This document shows, in pieces, positions 1-11,038 of a stretch of DNA of 64,000 nucleotides. Below the pieces are notes generated by a model. The model saw nothing but the letters and a program-made list of their open reading frames with translations. It was not told the DNA's origin and made no database searches. Both the position numbers and the translations under genes were made by a program. The stretch covers positions 1,821,593-1,885,592 of the forward strand of contig GG704596.1 in assembly GCA_000161775.1 (NCBI GenBank), read 5' to 3'. Each line of letters starts with the position of its first letter. Positions within the stretch are counted from its first letter, which is position 1. Source of the stretch: Ruegeria lacuscaerulensis ITI-1157 (GTDB taxonomy: Bacteria > Pseudomonadota > Alphaproteobacteria > Rhodobacterales > Rhodobacteraceae).

Positions 1-751
1 CCACGCATCGGCGGCCTCGCAGCGCGTGTTCGACCAGATGCAGCGCCTGATAGTACCCAAGCCCGCCCGGAACAGGTGTTCCGGTCGCCGGCATCAGCGA
101 CGGGTCCAGCCCGTCGACGTCAAAGCTGACATAGACCAGTTCGGGGAAATCTTCGGGCAGATCGACGGCCAGGATGTTGCCGGTGACCAGCTCCTCGGCA
201 TCCACATGAAAGACGCGGTTCTTCAGGCGGCTTTTGGCTTCTTCGGTGGAAAAGGCACGTACGCCGAACTGGGCCAGGCGGATGCCTTCCTCGGCCAGCA
301 GGTGCATGACCGAGGCGTGGCTGTGTTTCTCGCCCTGATAGGCGTCGCGCAGGTCGGCATGGGCGTCGATCTGCACGATGCCGATAGGTTCACCCAATGC
401 TCGCGCAACGCCCATCACCGCGCCATAGCTGAGCGAGTGCTCGCCGCCCAACGTGACTGGAACCTTGCCGGCGCGGATGGCGGCCTCGGTGCGCCGGGCC
501 AGACGCTCCATGATGTCCGGCAGCGGGCCGGTGCAATCCAGCGGAGGCTCGGTGAAGATGCCATCGACGCAGGGTTCGGAATGGCCGATGATGCGTTCAA
601 GTTCATTGCTGGCTGCGATGATCGCGGCGGGGCCGCCTGCGGTGCCCGCGCCATAGGAGACCGTGCGCTCCAACGGCACTGGGATCACACGGAACCGGGC
701 GTCTTCGCTGCGCTCGGCCTCGGTCAGTTCGCTGTCGAGGAAAACGCTCAT
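1..751 (-). CDS. speB: Agmatinase (ureohydrolase family), 3' end cut by the window edge
   Basis: Only the first 250 codons are inside the window; the frame is open to base 1. The product would hydrolyse agmatine to putrescine and urea in the cytoplasm. The reading shows the ureohydrolase metal motifs in order: GGEHS, then QIDAHADLRD, then SFDVDGLDP followed by ATGTPVPGG. The ATG at 751-749 overlaps the TGA of the carboxynorspermidine decarboxylase gene (ATGA), so the two are translationally coupled. It is the last visible gene of a four-gene polyamine operon that starts with arginine decarboxylase. That context favours agmatinase over guanidinobutyrase or arginase. The family is usually about 315-320 residues, so roughly 65 residues are missing. 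Confidence 0.93.
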   Translation of the reverse strand, partial: MSVFLDSELTEAERSEDARFRVIPVPLERTVSYGAGTAGGPAAIIAASNELERIIGHSEPCVDGIFTEPPLDCTGPLPDIMERLARRTEAAIRAGKVPVTLGGEHSLSYGAVMGVARALGEPIGIVQIDAHADLRDAYQGEKHSHASVMHLLAEEGIRLAQFGVRAFSTEEAKSRLKNRVFHVDAEELVTGNILAVDLPEDFPELVYVSFDVDGLDPSLMPATGTPVPGGLGYYQALHLVEHALRGRRCV

Positions 752-1908
752 GATAGCCTCTCTTTAAAGTCGTCGTAGCCGAATTGCTTGATGATCTTCA
801 GGTCATCGGTTTCGCTGTTCCACAGGGCGATGGTGGGCAAGGGAACGCCGTTGAACGTGTTGGTCTTGACCATCGAGTAATGCGCCTGATCGAGGAAGGC
901 AAAGCGCTGACCGATCTGCAGCGGCTCGGCCCAAGTGTAGTCGCCGATCACGTCGCCCGCCAGACACGATGGGCCGCCCAGGCGATAGGTGTGGCCGGTT
1001 TCGGCCTCGTCCATCAGGGCGGGGCGATAGGGGGCCTCGATCACGTCGGGCATGTGGCAGGTGGCCGAGATGTCGGTGATTGCCAGATCCATGCCGTTGT
1101 GCGGCAGGTCGAGGATTTCGCCCACCAGGATGCCCGCGTCCAGTGCCACGGCCTCGCCGGGTTCCAGATAGATCTCGACGCCGTATTTGGCGCGGATATG
1201 TTTGATGAAATCCACCAGCCCGTCGCGGTCATAGTCGCTGCGGGTGATGTGGTGGCCGCCGCCGAAGTTCAGCCATTTCAGGTCGTTCAGGAAAGGTGCC
1301 AGCTTCGGTTCGACCGCGGCCCAGGTGCGCGCCAGCGGTTCGAACCCCTGTTCGCAGAGCGTGTGCATGTGCAGGCCATCCACGCCCTCCAGCGCCTTGG
1401 CGTCGAGTTGGCTGACCGGGGTGCCGAGGCGCGAGCACGGGGCGCAGGGGTCGTATTTCGCGACCTCGCCTTCGGAATGCTCGGGGTTGATGCGCAGCCC
1501 GACCTGACGCCCGGCGGCCTGCGCCTTGGGCAGAAAGCGGTCTTTCTGCGCGGGGCTGTTGAAGATGATGTGGTCGGAGAGCGCGAGGATTTCGTCGATG
1601 TCGGAATCCTTGTAGCCCGCGCAGAAAGTCGCGACCTCGCCGCCATATTCTTCGCGGCCCAGCCGGGCCTCGTAGATGCCACTGGCGCAGGTGCCGCCGA
1701 GATACTGGCGCACCACCGGGGCCAGCGCGAACATGGAAAAGGCCTTGAGCGCGGACAGGACATGCGCGCCGGACCGCTCGCCGATCTCGGCAAGGATGCG
1801 AAGGTTCTTCTCCACGGCCTTCTCATCAACCACGAAGCAAGGCGAAGGAACGCGATTGAGGTCGAAGCTGCGGAAGGCTCCGGCGTCGCCGGCCTGTGTG
1901 GGCATCAT
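748..1908 (-). CDS. nspC: Carboxynorspermidine/carboxyspermidine decarboxylase
   Basis: PLP-dependent fold III decarboxylase of 386 residues. It removes CO2 from carboxyspermidine (or carboxynorspermidine), the last step to the polyamine. Visible family features are the N-terminal SPCFVVDEKAVEKNL segment, the lysine in LSALKAFS expected to hold PLP, the FGGGHHITR segment that binds the phosphate, and a C-terminal GPSCLAGDVIG segment with the active-site Cys. The frame is open far upstream, but the homologous part begins at the double ATG at 1908/1905. An AGGAG lies 18 bases before that ATG but only 9 bases before an in-frame TTG at 1917, so TTG is a real alternative start (three extra residues). 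The stop overlaps speB. Confidence 0.93.
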   Translation of the reverse strand: MMPTQAGDAGAFRSFDLNRVPSPCFVVDEKAVEKNLRILAEIGERSGAHVLSALKAFSMFALAPVVRQYLGGTCASGIYEARLGREEYGGEVATFCAGYKDSDIDEILALSDHIIFNSPAQKDRFLPKAQAAGRQVGLRINPEHSEGEVAKYDPCAPCSRLGTPVSQLDAKALEGVDGLHMHTLCEQGFEPLARTWAAVEPKLAPFLNDLKWLNFGGGHHITRSDYDRDGLVDFIKHIRAKYGVEIYLEPGEAVALDAGILVGEILDLPHNGMDLAITDISATCHMPDVIEAPYRPALMDEAETGHTYRLGGPSCLAGDVIGDYTWAEPLQIGQRFAFLDQAHYSMVKTNTFNGVPLPTIALWNSETDDLKIIKQFGYDDFKERLS

Positions 1909-1945
1909 GTCGGACAAAACCAGCGTCTCCTGATCTGGAGGAGCC

Positions 1946-1991
1946 GGGGGCGCTGCCCCCGGGCCCCCGGGATATTTTTGGCCAGATGAAG
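1946..1991. repeat. Intergenic GC-rich repeat element, copy 1
   Basis: It contains GGGGGCGCTGCCCCC, a second G/C block, and then CCCGGGATATTTTTGGCCAG followed by ATGAAG. The same two blocks recur at 61086-61146, with an inverted half copy at 61161-61184. It fills the gap between the carboxynorspermidine synthase stop and the nspC start, inside one operon. The first block folds on itself (GGGGGC/GCCCCC). Confidence 0.75.
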
Positions 1992-2002
1992 TCTGGAACG
2001 GT

Positions 2003-3214
2003 TCAGAATTCGACCGGGCCGTCGAGTTCGTGGACCTGCCAGGGAAGGCCGTGCTTGTTGAGCATGTCCATGAAATCATCTGGGTCCAGCTGTTCCATGT
2101 TCCAAACGCCCGGCTCGCGCCAGTTGCCTTTCAGCACTTGGGCCGCGCCGATCATGGCGGGGACGCCGGTGGTGTAGCTGACGGCCTGCGAACCGACCTC
2201 GCGGTAGCATTCCTCGTGGTCGCAGATGTTGTAGATGTAGTAGGTCTTCTCGCCCGAGCCGTCCTTGGCCTGGCCGGTGGCGATGTCGCCGATGCAGGCC
2301 TTGCCCTTGGTTTCGGCACCCAGATCGCCGGGATCGGGCAGCAGCGTCTTCAGGAACTGGATCGGGATGATCTCGACCCCGTTGTGCACTACCGGGTCGA
2401 TCCGGGTCATGCCGACATTCTGCAGCACCTTGGCATGGGTGATGTAGGCATCGCCGAAGGTCATCCAGAAACGGGCGCGCTCGATCTCGGGGAAGTGGGT
2501 GCTGAGCGACTCCAGTTCCTCGTGATACATCAGGTACATGTTCTTGGGGCCGATGCCGGGGAAGTCGAACTCGACCTTGTGGGTCATGGCCGGCGTCACT
2601 TTCCACTCGCCGCCTTCCCAGTGGCGGGCGTCGGCCAGCACTTCGCGCAGGTTGATCTCGGGGTTGAAGTTGGTGGCGAATTCCTGATCGTTCTGGCCGC
2701 CATTGGCGTCCAGCACGTCGATCTGGCGGATCGTGTCCAGCTTGTGTTTCTTGAGCCACTTGGCGAAGACGCTGGTCACGCCCGGATCGAAGCCCGAGCC
2801 GAGGATCGCAGTCAGGCCGGCCTGCTTGAACTTGTCCTGATAGGCCCATTGCCAGTGGTATTCGAACTTGGCCTCGTCCTCGGGCTCGTAGTTGGCGGTG
2901 TCGAGGTAGTGGCAGCCGGCCTCGAGGCAGGCATCCATCAGCACCAGATCCTGATAGGGCAGGGCCAGGTTCACCAGGATCTCGGCCCCGGTTTCCTTGA
3001 TCAGCTTGACCGTGTCGGCGACCTTGTAGGCGTCAAGCTCGGCCGTCTTGATGTCGACGCCGGTGCGTTCCTTGACCGATTTGGCGATGGCATCGCATTT
3101 CGCCTTGGTGCGGCTGGCCAGCGTGATGTCGGTAAAGATATCGGAATTCATCGCCATCTTGTGCACGGCGGCGTGGCTGACGCCACCCGCGCCAACAACC
3201 AGTGTCTTGCCCAT
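2003..3214 (-). CDS. Carboxynorspermidine/carboxyspermidine synthase (saccharopine dehydrogenase family)
   Basis: NAD(P)H-dependent enzyme of 403 residues. It reductively condenses aspartate semialdehyde with putrescine (or diaminopropane) to the carboxy-polyamine that NspC decarboxylates. The N-terminal Rossmann motif is VGAGGVSHAAVHK, followed by the LASRT stretch typical of saccharopine-dehydrogenase-like proteins, then GSGFDPGVTSVFAKW and a long C-terminal substrate domain. The ATG at 3214 has GGAGA about 8 bases upstream. The speA stop lies 23 bases upstream, and nspC follows after a short gap filled by a repeat, so this is one operon. With putrescine made by the flanking genes, spermidine is the likely product. 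That choice is inference. Confidence 0.92.
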   Translation of the reverse strand: MGKTLVVGAGGVSHAAVHKMAMNSDIFTDITLASRTKAKCDAIAKSVKERTGVDIKTAELDAYKVADTVKLIKETGAEILVNLALPYQDLVLMDACLEAGCHYLDTANYEPEDEAKFEYHWQWAYQDKFKQAGLTAILGSGFDPGVTSVFAKWLKKHKLDTIRQIDVLDANGGQNDQEFATNFNPEINLREVLADARHWEGGEWKVTPAMTHKVEFDFPGIGPKNMYLMYHEELESLSTHFPEIERARFWMTFGDAYITHAKVLQNVGMTRIDPVVHNGVEIIPIQFLKTLLPDPGDLGAETKGKACIGDIATGQAKDGSGEKTYYIYNICDHEECYREVGSQAVSYTTGVPAMIGAAQVLKGNWREPGVWNMEQLDPDDFMDMLNKHGLPWQVHELDGPVEF

Positions 3215-3237
3215 GGGAAATTCTCCTTTCGCCGGGG

Positions 3238-5127
<1,890 letters not shown>

Positions 5128-5226
5128 TCCAGTCAGTCCTTGCGTTGCAGGCGTGGAAATTTCGCCCGCCAATACGGCAGCCGTTCGATTCTTCCAAGTG
5201 TTATCTGTATCGGAGGTTAGCCCAAT

Positions 5227-6315
5227 TCAGATCATGGGTCGAATGGGAACCAGATGGTTGTCCCAGTGAACCCGAGGATGGGGTGAAACCGCCGGGTTTG
5301 ACCCAACCAGATGCCCCACATCGCCATGCCCGGTGGTAAAGACAAAGCCGGATGGCCCGGGGCCCAATCCGCACACGTCGGTCAGCGAATGGGCGCGGTC
5401 AAAACGGCCCGCCTCGGCATCAAAGACGTGCAGCGCGTTGCCGCGTGGGCAGGTGATGGCGACCTGCCGTCCCTCGGCGGAAAAGGCGACACTGCCTGCA
5501 TAGCCGGCAAGCGTCGCCTGTATGTCTTCCGGTGCGGACAGAAGGTGGTAACGGTCACCCCGCCGATGCAGCCCCAACAGGGCCGGCTTGTGGGTCAGGT
5601 CGCCCTGCCACTGCATCGCAAAGGCCAGCAGACCATCCGCACGCACGGCCAGATGCCGGATCGAATTCTTGTGCAGCGCCACGGGCAGTTCGACCTGTTC
5701 CAGAACCGATCCGTCGAGGCTGACATAGGTCAGGTTCGGGCGCATGGTCGGCAGGTTCAGCTTGGTGCGGCCTGTGTCCGGATGGGTTTCGATGCCGCCA
5801 TTGGCGATGGCCAGAGATTTGCCGTCGGGCATCAGCACCACGTCATGGGGGCCGACCCCCGCCGAAGAAAACTCGCCCAGCCGGGCATAGCCCTTGGCCG
5901 CGTCCCAGACGCCGATGACACCGGTGCCTGCCTCATAGTCGTTTTCGGTGGTGAACAAACGGCGGCCGTCGGGCGAAAACGCGCCGTGGCCATAGAAATG
6001 GCGCCCGTCCGGCGCGTCGAGCCGGGCCAGTTGGTCCCCGGTCGCGCAATCGATCACCAGCGCAAACCGCCCCGGACGGCGCGCAAATGCAACGGCCCGC
6101 GCCAGATGGGGATGGGCGGCGGCGGCGTGCCCGCGGCCGGGCAGGGGGATCGAGAACCGAACCTCTCCCGCACTGGTCAGCCCGACCAGGCGGTACGTCC
6201 CATCGTCGAACAGTGCAGCCGACAGGAAATCGGGCGAACCGACCGCAGCCCAGCCGGGCATGGGGGCGAGAGTGGCCGCAGCCAAACCGGCCAGGAATCT
6301 TCGGCGGCTGGTCAT
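5227..6315 (-). CDS. DUF1513 family protein, Tat-exported beta-propeller-like
   Basis: A 362-residue protein with a twin-arginine signal (SRRRFLAGLAAATLAP, cleavage probably after GWAA). The body has repeated beta-rich blocks (GHGAFSPDGRRLFTTEND, GPHDVVLMPDGKSLAIAN, GSVAFSAEGRQVAI), which look like propeller blades. It is the last gene of the minus-strand iron cluster, 3 bases after the imelysin gene. Members of this family are usually found with imelysins and di-heme oxidoreductases of the periplasmic iron system. The biochemical role is unknown. Confidence 0.88.
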   Translation of the reverse strand: MTSRRRFLAGLAAATLAPMPGWAAVGSPDFLSAALFDDGTYRLVGLTSAGEVRFSIPLPGRGHAAAAHPHLARAVAFARRPGRFALVIDCATGDQLARLDAPDGRHFYGHGAFSPDGRRLFTTENDYEAGTGVIGVWDAAKGYARLGEFSSAGVGPHDVVLMPDGKSLAIANGGIETHPDTGRTKLNLPTMRPNLTYVSLDGSVLEQVELPVALHKNSIRHLAVRADGLLAFAMQWQGDLTHKPALLGLHRRGDRYHLLSAPEDIQATLAGYAGSVAFSAEGRQVAITCPRGNALHVFDAEAGRFDRAHSLTDVCGLGPGPSGFVFTTGHGDVGHLVGSNPAVSPHPRVHWDNHLVPIRPMI

Positions 6316-6318
6316 AGG

Positions 6319-7329
6319 TCAGTCTCCGTCCAGCGAATTGAACCCGGCACTGATGCCCAGGGTCGGACCCAGCTGTGCGGCGGCCAGGCTGCGGATGTCG
6401 TTGATCGACTGTTGCAGCGCCTCGACCCGCAGCCGCCCCTGCGGCGTGGCCACACCGGCCAGTGCGGGATCGTCCAGCGCCTGCGCCCGGGCGATGCTGC
6501 GGGCAAAGGCATCGTCCAGCGATGCGGCAATCTGCGGGTGGTCGGCCGCCAGCCGCGTCGCCAGATCGCGCAGCGCCACCAGCGACAGTTCCACGTGCCG
6601 CAGTGACCGCAGCGACCGGCGGGCCTCGGCCCGGTTGGGGCGGGGGCGGTCGAAACTGCCCATCGGGCGGCCCAGGCGCGTATCGGCCGTGAACTCGAGC
6701 CCGGTGGTCAGGGCCTTGTAGAGCTCCTGCAGGGCTTCATCGGCGGACCGATAGGGGCTGTCCGGCCCGGGTTGGGTAAGGATGCGGGCATAGCCGTGCC
6801 AGTCCCGATCGATGGCCCGGGCGGTGCGATGGATGTCGGCGGCGATGGCGCGGATCAACCCGCAGCGATAGGCCGCATCGCCCTGATCGGCAAAGGCCGG
6901 GTCGTACAGCATCATCTCGAGCGCGAGGAAACCGCGCCCGGCGATCGAGGTTTCTGCAAAGGCATCGGGGTCGGCAATGGCCGGGTCTTCGGCCGCGATC
7001 ATCGCCGACAGCGCCTTGGGCGTGAACCCTTTTCTGTCGGGCCAGAAGGCCAGGGCAAAGGCGCGGTCTCCGACTTCGGTCGGGCCGAACCGCAGGTGGC
7101 TGGCGGATATCCAGGCGTCGAAGGCGGCGTGATAGGCCGCGCGCAGGTCGGCGGACCCGGGCGCGCAGTCAGCGCGAGCAGCGGCATCCAGCGCAGCCGT
7201 CGCTTCGACAAGGTGATCGAAACGCGGCAGGATATGGGCTTGGGTCACGTCGGTCAGGATCGCATCGCGGCTTTGTGCCACCGCGCAGAGCGGCATCAAT
7301 GCGGAAAGGATCACGGCAATCAGGCGCAT
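6319..7329 (-). CDS. Imelysin family periplasmic protein (second copy)
   Basis: A 336-residue protein with a Sec signal peptide (MRLIAVILSALMPLCAVAQS). The helical body is of the imelysin/EfeO-M75 type: AYHAAFDAWISASHLRFGP, then GFLALEMMLYDP where the family has the GxHxxE metal motif. Here GRGFLALE lacks the histidine seen in the other copy (GYHAIEFLLWG at 9689-10960), so metal binding may be reduced. It follows the di-heme oxidoreductase gene by 3 bases and precedes the DUF1513 gene by 3 bases, which makes one transcript very likely. Confidence 0.88.
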   Translation of the reverse strand: MRLIAVILSALMPLCAVAQSRDAILTDVTQAHILPRFDHLVEATAALDAAARADCAPGSADLRAAYHAAFDAWISASHLRFGPTEVGDRAFALAFWPDRKGFTPKALSAMIAAEDPAIADPDAFAETSIAGRGFLALEMMLYDPAFADQGDAAYRCGLIRAIAADIHRTARAIDRDWHGYARILTQPGPDSPYRSADEALQELYKALTTGLEFTADTRLGRPMGSFDRPRPNRAEARRSLRSLRHVELSLVALRDLATRLAADHPQIAASLDDAFARSIARAQALDDPALAGVATPQGRLRVEALQQSINDIRSLAAAQLGPTLGISAGFNSLDGD

Positions 7330-7332
7330 CGG

Positions 7333-8868
7333 TCAGAGACTCTCCAGGAACCGGATCAACGCATCGCGGTCGGGTTTGGGCATGGAAACGACGGTGTCGC
7401 GCGCGGCCTGGGCCTCGCCCCCGTGCCACAGGACCGCTTCGAGAAGCGAGCGCGCCCGGCCGTCATGCAGGAACTGGGTGTGTCCCGAAACCCGCCGGGT
7501 CAGGCCGATTCCCCACAACGGCGCGGTGCGCCATTCGCGGCCCGTGGCGCGGGCCTCGGGGCGGTTGTCGGCCAGTCCCTCGCCCATGTCGTGCAGCAGA
7601 AGGTCCGTGTAGGGCCAGATCAGCTGGAAACTGTGCTCGGGCCGGTCGGGCAGGCGGTGGGTGACGAATGCGGGCGTGTGACAGGCCGCGCAGCCAATGG
7701 TGTGGAACACCTCTTTGCCGCGCAGAACCTGCGGGTCGTCCACATCGCGCCGGGCTGGAACGCCCAGGTTGCGGCTGTAGAAGGTCACCAGGTCCATGCC
7801 TTGCTGGTCGATCTCGAAGCCGCGTTCGTCGCCGTCACCATGCGGGGCGGCCCAGCAATCGGCCTGCGCCTGGGTGCAATCGCCAAATGGCGCAGGGTAG
7901 AGCGGGTTGGAAATGCCGATATCGCCGGCGAAGGCCGCGGCCGATTGCTCCATGATCGTCGGCATGCCCGCCTTGTGCCCGAACCGGCCCAGCATGGGTT
8001 CGCCGAATTCCGTCGACCACACGATGTTGGGCCGCCCCGAGATCCCGTCTCCGTCCGCGTCGTCGGGGTCGGCCTTGGCCAGGATGTCTTCGGCCGGGAT
8101 CGCCTCGAGCAGGCCCAGCCCGATCATCTGCGGCGCCACGCGCGGGCTGAGCATCGCGTCGGGGTGCAACGGCCCATAGCCCAGATCGGCCGCCCTGTAG
8201 GTGGGCTTGCGCAGCGATACGGTTTCGCCATCAGACAACTCCACCAGGATTTCCTCGTAGGTGATGTCCAGCCGGTATTCGGCCTTGTGGCCGGGCAGGG
8301 CGAAATCCTGCATCTGTCCGCCATAGGTGGGTTCGGGCAGGGTGGCGAGATAGCCTTTGATCTCGGCGGGGGCGTCGTCGGGCGAACCGGGGATCGAAAC
8401 GCGCAGGAACATCGAAATGGCGTTGTCCTCGGGTCCGGCGGGTGGATGACCGCGCCCGTCCTTGATGTGGCAGCGCTGGCATGACCGGGCGTTGAACAGC
8501 GGCCCCAGCCCGTCCGAGGCCAGGGTCGAGGACGGAGACGACACCCAGACCTTCTTGAACAGCCCGTTGCCGACCTTGAAGTCCAGCTCCTGCTCAAAGC
8601 TCAGGTTGGCCGAGGGTTGCGAGAACGCATCCGCATCGGTGCGGGCGCGCACCGTCGCGGCGCCTGCGGGCAGGTCCTCAAAGCGCTGAGGCTGGGTGAA
8701 ATCCGACGGCGCCGCGGTGACGGCTGCGATGCGTGCGCGTTCAGCGTCGGTTCGGGGAAGGGGGCTCAGGTGGTTGTCTCTCAGATCCTGAGACAGGGAA
8801 GGGGTGGCCGCAAGAACGGCCACCGCGAGAAAGCCGAACCTATTCGGCTTCGTCCATTTTCGTTGCAT
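7333..8868 (-). CDS. Di-heme oxidoreductase family protein (DUF1111, c-type cytochrome)
   Basis: A 511-residue exported protein with two c-heme sites, CQRCH near residue 130 and CAACH near 393, and a signal peptide at about residues 10-27. The family is related to MauG-type di-heme peroxidases and is recurrently linked to imelysins. The frame is open to 8913, but the ATG at 8868 gives a proper signal peptide. This start lies inside the end of the bacterioferritin gene (29-base overlap), so the two genes are coupled. Substrate is unknown; a role in periplasmic iron redox is inferred from context. Confidence 0.88.
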   Translation of the reverse strand: MQRKWTKPNRFGFLAVAVLAATPSLSQDLRDNHLSPLPRTDAERARIAAVTAAPSDFTQPQRFEDLPAGAATVRARTDADAFSQPSANLSFEQELDFKVGNGLFKKVWVSSPSSTLASDGLGPLFNARSCQRCHIKDGRGHPPAGPEDNAISMFLRVSIPGSPDDAPAEIKGYLATLPEPTYGGQMQDFALPGHKAEYRLDITYEEILVELSDGETVSLRKPTYRAADLGYGPLHPDAMLSPRVAPQMIGLGLLEAIPAEDILAKADPDDADGDGISGRPNIVWSTEFGEPMLGRFGHKAGMPTIMEQSAAAFAGDIGISNPLYPAPFGDCTQAQADCWAAPHGDGDERGFEIDQQGMDLVTFYSRNLGVPARRDVDDPQVLRGKEVFHTIGCAACHTPAFVTHRLPDRPEHSFQLIWPYTDLLLHDMGEGLADNRPEARATGREWRTAPLWGIGLTRRVSGHTQFLHDGRARSLLEAVLWHGGEAQAARDTVVSMPKPDRDALIRFLESL

Positions 8869-9325
8869 TGAGTTGCGCATAATTCGCTTCGCCAAGCCTC
8901 TCATATAGGTCAAGCTGGGTTTCGAGGAAATCGATATGCCCTTCCTCGTCCGCCATGAGTTGTTCGAACAGCGCCATCGACACGAAGTCGCCGGCCTGTT
9001 GGCAGTATTCGCGCGCTTCCTTGTAAAGGGCCCGGGCGTCGATCTCGGCCGCCAGGTCGCATTCCAGCGTTTCCTTGGGCGTCTGGCCGATACGCAGCGG
9101 GTCGAGCTTCTGCAGGTTGGGATGGCCGCCCAAAAAGATGATCCGCTCGATCAGCTTGTCCGCGTGCTGCATCTCTTCGATGCTTTCCTCGCGGCTTTTC
9201 TTGGCCATGTGGCCCAGGCCCCAGTCCTCCTGCAGGCGGTAATGCAGCCAGTACTGGCTGACCGCCGTCAGCTCATGCCGCAGGGACTTGTTGAGGTATT
9301 CGATGACCTTTGGATCGCCCTTCAT
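8840..9325 (-). CDS. bfr: Bacterioferritin
   Basis: Heme-containing iron-storage cage protein of 161 residues, the usual length. The ferroxidase ligands are visible: Glu in [12 protein letters not shown], ExxH in [15 protein letters not shown], Glu in [13 protein letters not shown], and ExxH in [13 protein letters not shown]. The heme-ligand Met is expected in the [14 protein letters not shown] helix region but I cannot place it surely. AGGAG lies 8 bases before the ATG at 9325. The start overlaps the bfd gene by 53 bases and the stop overlaps the di-heme oxidoreductase gene by 29 bases. Confidence 0.96.
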   Translation of the reverse strand: MKGDPKVIEYLNKSLRHELTAVSQYWLHYRLQEDWGLGHMAKKSREESIEEMQHADKLIERIIFLGGHPNLQKLDPLRIGQTPKETLECDLAAEIDARALYKEAREYCQQAGDFVSMALFEQLMADEEGHIDFLETQLDLYERLGEANYAQLNATKMDEAE

Positions 9326-9566
9326 TCGCACTCTCCTGTGTTGACCCCGCACGAAGTGCGCGGAGTTGCATGGGTACCCCAATGGTATCAGTCGCCCGCA
9401 TGGTGTCGAGGAACAACGGCATGCAGCCGCCGCAATCTGCCGATTTTCCGAGGGCATGATAGATCTTGCCGGGGGTGATGATCGCCTGCGGGTCCGCAGC
9501 GCGCATCCAGTCGATCGCGGCGCGGATGTCATGGTCGGTGATGTTGGTGCAATGGCAAACGATCAT
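9273..9566 (-). CDS. bfd: Bacterioferritin-associated ferredoxin
   Basis: Small [2Fe-2S] protein that reduces bacterioferritin and releases stored iron. The four cysteines are in VCHCTN near residue 5 and DCGGCMP near residue 46. It has 97 residues where the family usually has about 64. The extra C-terminal tail is read through the bfr ribosome-binding site and start, so the tail may exist only because of the 53-base overlap. The stretch before the ATG (9567-9610) is AT-rich and probably carries its promoter. Confidence 0.92.
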   Translation of the reverse strand: MIVCHCTNITDHDIRAAIDWMRAADPQAIITPGKIYHALGKSADCGGCMPLFLDTMRATDTIGVPMQLRALRAGSTQESANEGRSKGHRIPQQVPAA

Positions 9567-9649
9567 CTGTGGCCCTGCCGAGTTTATTCCTTAGTTTAAT
9601 AGTCGGGTAATTTCGGGGCGTCCAGTGTCATCCTGTCGCAGGGTGTCGG

Positions 9650-9672
9650 GACGCGGGCCGAAAGCCCGCGTC
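9650..9672. terminator. Perfect 9-bp hairpin after the imelysin gene
   Basis: GACGCGGGC and GCCCGCGTC pair around a CGAAA loop, 17 bases past the imelysin stop at 9689. No T-run follows on either strand, so it may act as a Rho-assisted or pausing hairpin rather than a classical intrinsic terminator. It separates this imelysin gene from bfd. Confidence 0.55.
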
Positions 9673-9688
9673 TCTGCAAAGTCGAGGC

Positions 9689-10960
9689 TCACTGGAAGAC
9701 CGCATCCGGGTTGTCGAGGCTGTCGGACCCTTCGAACGCGACATGATCCAGGTCGAGCGCAGTCACGATCCGTTCGATCGTCTTGGTCTGGTCGATCAGG
9801 GCGTTGACGCCCCCCATGATCAGCGCCTCGCCGCCGGCATTGCCGCGTTCCAGCATCTGGTCATAGGCCAGCCCGGCTTCGGCCGTGGTCTTGATCCGGC
9901 CCAGAGCCTGCATCGTGTCGGCCAGCTTGGTCTTCATCTCGTCGTCCAGTTCAGGGGCCGACGCCATAACCAGATCTGACAAGGACGGGCCGGACACCAG
10001 CGTGCCGTCGATGCGGACATAGCTGCCCAGATACACATTCTGGATGCCCAGCCCGTCATAGTAGTGGCTGTTGTGGGTGTTGTCCGAGAAACAGTCGTGC
10101 TCCTCTTCCGGATCGTTCAGCATCAGGCCCAGGCGCATCCGCTCACCGGCCTGCTCGCCATAGGACAGTGACCCCATCCCGGTCAGCATCGCAGTCAGAC
10201 CGGCGCTTTCATTTTCGAACAGGGCTGCGCGTGCGGCGCCGCCGTCCTGCCATTGGGTCGCCATCCATTCCAGGTCACTGACCAGCAGATCGGTTGCGGC
10301 CTGAAGGTATTGCGCGCGCCGGTCGCAGTTGCCGCCGGTGCAGGCGTCGCCCTGCGCGTAATCCGTCCAGGGCCGGTCACCCGAGCCGGGGCCGTGGCCG
10401 TTCATGTCCTGCCCCCAAAGCAGAAACTCGATTGCATGATAGCCGGTGGCCACGTTGGCCTCGACGCCATCCGCCTCATGCAGGGTTTCGGCCAGCAGGG
10501 CCGGAGTGATGTCGGTCGCGTCGATGGTTTCGCCGGACAGTTGGAAGGTCGGGTTGGCAATCACGTTCAGGGCCGCAAGCGCGTTTTCGTCGGTGACCCC
10601 GCCATAGGCCGCATCGACATAGTCGATCAGGCCCTCGTCCAGTGGCCAGGCGTTCACCTTGCCTTCCCAGTCATCGACGATCGGGTTGCCGAAACGATAG
10701 ACCTCGGTCTGTTGATAGGGCACCCGAGCCGCGATCCACGCCGCGCGCGCGGCGTGCAGCGCCTCGGCCGATGGGGTTTCAATCAGCATGTCGATCGCTG
10801 CGCGCAGACGTTTTGCAGCGGCCAGGCTGTCTTCGTATGCCGCCTGCGCAATGTCGGCGTAAGTGTTCAGAACTTGGGCTTTCGCGGGTGGGTCACCGGC
10901 AGATGCGGTCGTGGCAATCAAAAGGGTCAAAGCGCTGGTCGCGCAAAAGAGGCGGGTCAT
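9689..10960 (-). CDS. Imelysin family periplasmic protein (iron-regulated, IrpA-like)
   Basis: A 423-residue protein with a Sec signal peptide (MTRLFCATSALTLLIATTASA). It shows the imelysin features ARAAWIAARVPYQQTEVYRFGNP near the N-terminus and the metal-type motif GYHAIEFLLWGQD in the middle. The open frame extends to 11020, but the Met at 10960 starts the signal peptide. A TGA-N9-TCA iron box at 11051-11065 lies upstream. IrpA-like imelysins are periplasmic or outer-membrane-associated iron-uptake proteins. It is transcribed ahead of bfd-bfr but separated from them by a 120-base gap with a hairpin. Confidence 0.9.
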   Translation of the reverse strand: MTRLFCATSALTLLIATTASAGDPPAKAQVLNTYADIAQAAYEDSLAAAKRLRAAIDMLIETPSAEALHAARAAWIAARVPYQQTEVYRFGNPIVDDWEGKVNAWPLDEGLIDYVDAAYGGVTDENALAALNVIANPTFQLSGETIDATDITPALLAETLHEADGVEANVATGYHAIEFLLWGQDMNGHGPGSGDRPWTDYAQGDACTGGNCDRRAQYLQAATDLLVSDLEWMATQWQDGGAARAALFENESAGLTAMLTGMGSLSYGEQAGERMRLGLMLNDPEEEHDCFSDNTHNSHYYDGLGIQNVYLGSYVRIDGTLVSGPSLSDLVMASAPELDDEMKTKLADTMQALGRIKTTAEAGLAYDQMLERGNAGGEALIMGGVNALIDQTKTIERIVTALDLDHVAFEGSDSLDNPDAVFQ

Positions 10961-11038
10961 GGGGCGATCTATCCTGTCTGAGCAATGTTCGAGTGGCGCA
11001 GATTGGCCACTTGAAGGCATAACTGATAAAAAAAGTCG

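Noticed and set aside
1946..1991. Rho-independent terminator between carboxynorspermidine synthase and nspC
   Set aside because: The block is a repeat shared with 61086-61146, and the flanking genes belong to one pathway operon; the T-run is on the strand opposite to transcription.
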